Shown here: piece by piece, positions 61,156 through 64,000 of the stretch
Position numbering within the stretch: the stretch's first letter is position 1
How the letters are laid out: every line of letters begins with the position of its first letter
Source: Pseudomonas sp. MRSN 12121
GTDB lineage: Bacteria; Pseudomonadota; Gammaproteobacteria; Pseudomonadales; Pseudomonadaceae
Assembly: GCF_000931465.1 (NCBI RefSeq)
Contig: NZ_CP010892.1
Location: 1,550,001-1,614,000 of the forward strand
Direction of reading: 5' to 3'
DNA: 64,000 bases
Notes under the pieces: model-generated
Seen by the model: the letters and a program-made list of their open reading frames with translations, nothing else
Databases searched by the model: none
Told to the model about the DNA's origin: nothing
Translations under genes and position numbers: made by a program

Positions 61156-64000
61156 GTGAACAAGATCTATGCACTGGTTTGGAATCAGGCCCTGGCGTGC
61201 TGGAGCGTGACCCATGAAGGAGCCCGCCGGCGGCGCAAGTCCGGGGCGCGCAAGGGCATGGTGGTCGCGGCTGTCAGCCTGCTGGGCATGGGCGCGATGG
61301 CGTCGGCCTTCGCCTTGCCCAACGGCGGCAAGGTGGTGTCCGGTACCGGCGACATCCTGACGTTCAACAATGGCCAGGAAATGGCGATCAACCAGCACTC
61401 CGAGAAACTGATCACCAACTGGAACGACTTCAGCGTCGCGTCGGGCCAGAAGGTGACGTTCAACCAGCCCGGCACCAGCTCGATCGCCCTGAACCGGGTC
61501 ATCGGGGTCAACGCCAGTAACATCCAGGGCCAGGTCAAAGCCAATGGCCAGGTGTTCCTGGTCAACCCCAACGGTGTCGTTTTCGGCCAGGCAGCGCGGG
61601 TCGACGTCGGCGGCCTGGTGGCGTCGACCAAGGATATCGCGAACGACGACTTCAACAAGGGCACTTACAAATTCGCCGGCAATTCGACTGCGCAAATCAT
61701 CAACAGCGGCACCCTGACCGCCGCCGAAGGCGGCAGCATCGCGCTGCTGGGCAACAGCGTGCGCAACGATGGTGTGATCCAGGCGCAGATGGGCCGTGTC
61801 GCCCTGGGGGCAGGCGATGCCTTCACCGTGAACTTCGATGGCAACAACCTGCTCAACCTGCAGGTCGACGGTGCAGCCGTGGACGCCCTGGTGCATAACG
61901 GCGGCCTGCTCAAGGCCAACGGCGGCCAGGTGCTGATGACCGCCAAGAGCGCCGGCACCATGCTGCAGACGGTGGTCAACAACCAGGGTGCGATCGAAGC
62001 CAACACCCTGCGCGGCACCTCCGGCAAAATCACCCTCGATGGTGGCGACTCCGGCATCGTGCAGGTGGCGGGTTCGATGAACGCCAACGCTATCGGGACC
62101 CTGGGCAACGGTGGCCTGATCGAGACCAAGGGCGCGAAGACCGAAGTGCAACTGGCGGCGCGGGTCAACACCCAGGCCAGCAACGGCCGGACCGGCGACT
62201 GGAAAATCAGCTCGTCCGACGTCCGGGTCAGCCCGACGGCGGCATCGGGGCGTAATACCGCCTATGCCGACACGCTGTCGAGCAACCTGGCGACCACCAA
62301 CATCGAGCTGGCCAGCACCGCCGGCGACGTGGTGGTGGGTGGGCCGGTCGCCTGGAAAAGCGGCAACCAGCTCAAGCTCTCTTCGGCGGGCGACATCGAA
62401 CTCAATGGCGGCCTGAATGCCACCGGGGCCAACGCCCGAGTGGAAATGACCGCCAAGAAAGCGATCAGGCTCAATGACAATGTGACCCTCACCGGTGCCA
62501 ACAGCAGCCTTGGCCTGAATCATCAGTCCGGCTACGCCCTGGGCGACAAGGCCGTGGTCACCTTGTCCGGTGCCGGCGCGGCATTCGACTCCAACGGTTC
62601 GCAGTATGGCGTGGTCCAGAACAGCGCGCAGTTGCAGGCGGTCAACAACAACCTCAACGGGCTGTATGTCCTGGGTAACAACATCAGGGGCTACGGCAAC
62701 TTCCGGGCGATCGGTGGCGACAGCCAGTTCAACGGTGTGTTCGACGGCCTGGGCAACACCCTCAGCGGGTTCAGTGTCACCAATACCGGGCCGAATGTCG
62801 GTCTGTTCGCGGCCAACTCGGGCCGTATCGGCAACCTGAAGCTGGCGTCGATGACCATCAACGGCACCACCTCCAATGCGGGTTTCAGCAATATCGGCGG
62901 CCTGGTGGGGATGAACACCGGCATCATCGACAACGTCAGCGCCACGGGCCTGCGGGTCAACGGCAGTTCGGCGAACAGCAACACCGTCGGTGGCCTGGTC
63001 GGGTACAACGCGGGCGGTTCGATCAACCGCGGGGCGGTGACTGCGTCGACCCTGTCCGGCAACGCCTATACCTCCTCCATCGGTGGCCTGGTCGGGGAGA
63101 ACGCCTCGGGCCTGGCCGGCATGGGCAACATCACCAACAGCAGTGCCAACACCTCCATTACCGGCTCCATGCAACGCAACTCCACAGGGGGCGTCGGCGG
63201 CCTGGTCGGCAGCAACAAGGGCGGCCATATCGCCGACTCCTCGAGCTCCGGCAACGTGGGTAACTACTACTCCTTTGGCGGCCTGAATGTCGGCGGCCTG
63301 ATCGGTTACAACCTGACAGGCATGGTCGAGCGTTCGAACTCCTCCGCTATCGTGCGCGGCTACAGCACCAGCAACGTAGGTGGCCTGGTCGGCCTCAACG
63401 TCAACAGTGCGATCAAGGAGTCCAGCGCCAGCGGTGCGGTATACGGCTCCGGGGGCATGGGCGTGGGCGGCCTGGTCGGTTCCAACCAGAACAGCACCCT
63501 GAACGACGTCAAGGCCACTGGCAACGTCAGTGATAACTCAGGTACTCACGTCGGCGGCCTGGTCGGTTACAACAGCTACAGCAAGATCGACACCGCAGAA
63601 GCCCTGGGGACCGTTGCCGGTGGCGCCAACGGCAATATTGGCGGCCTGGTGGGCAACAACTACGGCGGGAGCATTAGCCATTCCGTGGCCCGCGGCAGGG
63701 TCACGGGCAGTACCAACAGCCATCTCGGCGGCCTGGTCGGCTACAACGATGGCGATTTGAACTCGGTCGAGGCCAGTGGTGATGTTCGTGGCGGTTACAA
63801 CAGCTTCGTCGGTGGCCTGGTCGGCACCAACGGTCGCAACCTGGGCAGCAGCATCGATACGGCCACCGCCAAAGGCAATGTCTGGGGCGACCGGAACAGC
63901 GTCAACGGTGGGCTGGTCGGACAGAACCACGGGCAGATCCTCAACTCCCTGGCCCTGGGCACGGTGGGCGGCGGTTACTACGCGAAACTCGGCGGCCTGG
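61156..64000 (+). CDS. TpsA exoprotein/adhesin with GLUG repeats, 3' cut by window
   Basis: 948 residues visible, still open at the end. It starts with GTG after AGAGGAAG. An extended signal peptide (NKIYALVWNQALACWSVTHEGARRRRKSG) is followed by the TPS secretion domain (GGKVVSGTGDILTFNNGQ; NPNG at 137-140 in FLVNPNGVVFG). From about residue 580 there are 13 GLUG repeats of about 30 residues, with GGLVGxN in each. It should be exported by the adjacent TpsB and act as a filamentous surface adhesin of the FhaB/HMW/CupB5 kind. Confidence 0.93.
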   Translation, partial: MNKIYALVWNQALACWSVTHEGARRRRKSGARKGMVVAAVSLLGMGAMASAFALPNGGKVVSGTGDILTFNNGQEMAINQHSEKLITNWNDFSVASGQKVTFNQPGTSSIALNRVIGVNASNIQGQVKANGQVFLVNPNGVVFGQAARVDVGGLVASTKDIANDDFNKGTYKFAGNSTAQIINSGTLTAAEGGSIALLGNSVRNDGVIQAQMGRVALGAGDAFTVNFDGNNLLNLQVDGAAVDALVHNGGLLKANGGQVLMTAKSAGTMLQTVVNNQGAIEANTLRGTSGKITLDGGDSGIVQVAGSMNANAIGTLGNGGLIETKGAKTEVQLAARVNTQASNGRTGDWKISSSDVRVSPTAASGRNTAYADTLSSNLATTNIELASTAGDVVVGGPVAWKSGNQLKLSSAGDIELNGGLNATGANARVEMTAKKAIRLNDNVTLTGANSSLGLNHQSGYALGDKAVVTLSGAGAAFDSNGSQYGVVQNSAQLQAVNNNLNGLYVLGNNIRGYGNFRAIGGDSQFNGVFDGLGNTLSGFSVTNTGPNVGLFAANSGRIGNLKLASMTINGTTSNAGFSNIGGLVGMNTGIIDNVSATGLRVNGSSANSNTVGGLVGYNAGGSINRGAVTASTLSGNAYTSSIGGLVGENASGLAGMGNITNSSANTSITGSMQRNSTGGVGGLVGSNKGGHIADSSSSGNVGNYYSFGGLNVGGLIGYNLTGMVERSNSSAIVRGYSTSNVGGLVGLNVNSAIKESSASGAVYGSGGMGVGGLVGSNQNSTLNDVKATGNVSDNSGTHVGGLVGYNSYSKIDTAEALGTVAGGANGNIGGLVGNNYGGSISHSVARGRVTGSTNSHLGGLVGYNDGDLNSVEASGDVRGGYNSFVGGLVGTNGRNLGSSIDTATAKGNVWGDRNSVNGGLVGQNHGQILNSLALGTVGGGYYAKLGGL

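Noticed and set aside
60982-63228. Long minus-strand open frame across tpsB/tpsA
   Set aside because: Low-complexity shadow of the TpsA reading frame; the plus-strand protein has a clear secretion domain and repeats.

Overview
The window reads as chromosomal DNA of a fluorescent Pseudomonas (P. fluorescens complex). Evidence: GC-rich coding with strong G/C third positions, the algU-mucA-mucB-mucD cluster, phaG, an OpdH-like OprD porin beside a Tct tricarboxylate system, two-letter-perfect relatives of known Pseudomonas proteins recognised by eye, and GTAGGAGCGAGGCTTGCCCGCGA-type REP palindromes. No species can be fixed from sequence alone.

Layout. 1-3751: end of an amino-acid permease, an alpha-ketoglutarate-semialdehyde-type dehydrogenase and an Ldh_2-family imino-acid reductase, a set that fits hydroxyproline or similar catabolism. 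3949-16184: mixed accessory genes (GNAT, two small lipoproteins, a LysR with a divergent NADP-binding oxidoreductase, a GAF-EAL phosphodiesterase, an SGNH hydrolase, a GAF protein, a hicAB module with a visible promoter/operator, tRNA-Gly(CCC), phaG, rsuA, a CWC protein overlapping a diguanylate cyclase). 16239-34619: an old conserved block (enoyl-CoA hydratase-like, ung, AbrB-family permease, tctABC, opdH, tctDE, HDOD, ygfZ, sdhE, ygfX, nadB, algU-mucABD). 34696-42528: bepA, tusA, perM, bcp, gcvR, dapA, bamC, an MBL hydrolase and purC. By my memory of PAO1 these two blocks are far apart there, so the mucD/bepA junction marks a rearrangement.

42613-52560: tRNA-Ser(CGA) followed by a 9.86-kb integrated island bounded by an 18-bp direct repeat of the tRNA 3' end. 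It carries a DNA methyltransferase and a Bpu10I-like restriction enzyme, an HUH-type replication protein of the YagK/YfjJ (inovirus Gp2) family, an XRE regulator divergent from a two-gene envelope operon across a perfect 16-bp palindrome, a pyocin-like nuclease toxin with its immunity gene, a serine recombinase and, at the far end, the tyrosine integrase. Matching pairs of TTGTACTAC repeats with the same 13-bp pitch lie just inside both ends and look like integrase arm sites. The island also brings its own terminator to replace the one it displaced from the tRNA gene.

52796-64000: an orphan Hpt protein and a BvgA/RocA-like response regulator, then a fimbrial subunit-chaperone-usher-chaperone operon that runs, by overlap, into a TpsB transporter and a TpsA adhesin with GLUG repeats (cut by the window end). 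This combines a CupB-like chaperone-usher system with a dedicated two-partner secretion pair, an arrangement also reminiscent of the Bordetella fha-fim locus. It and the island are the most interesting parts of the window.
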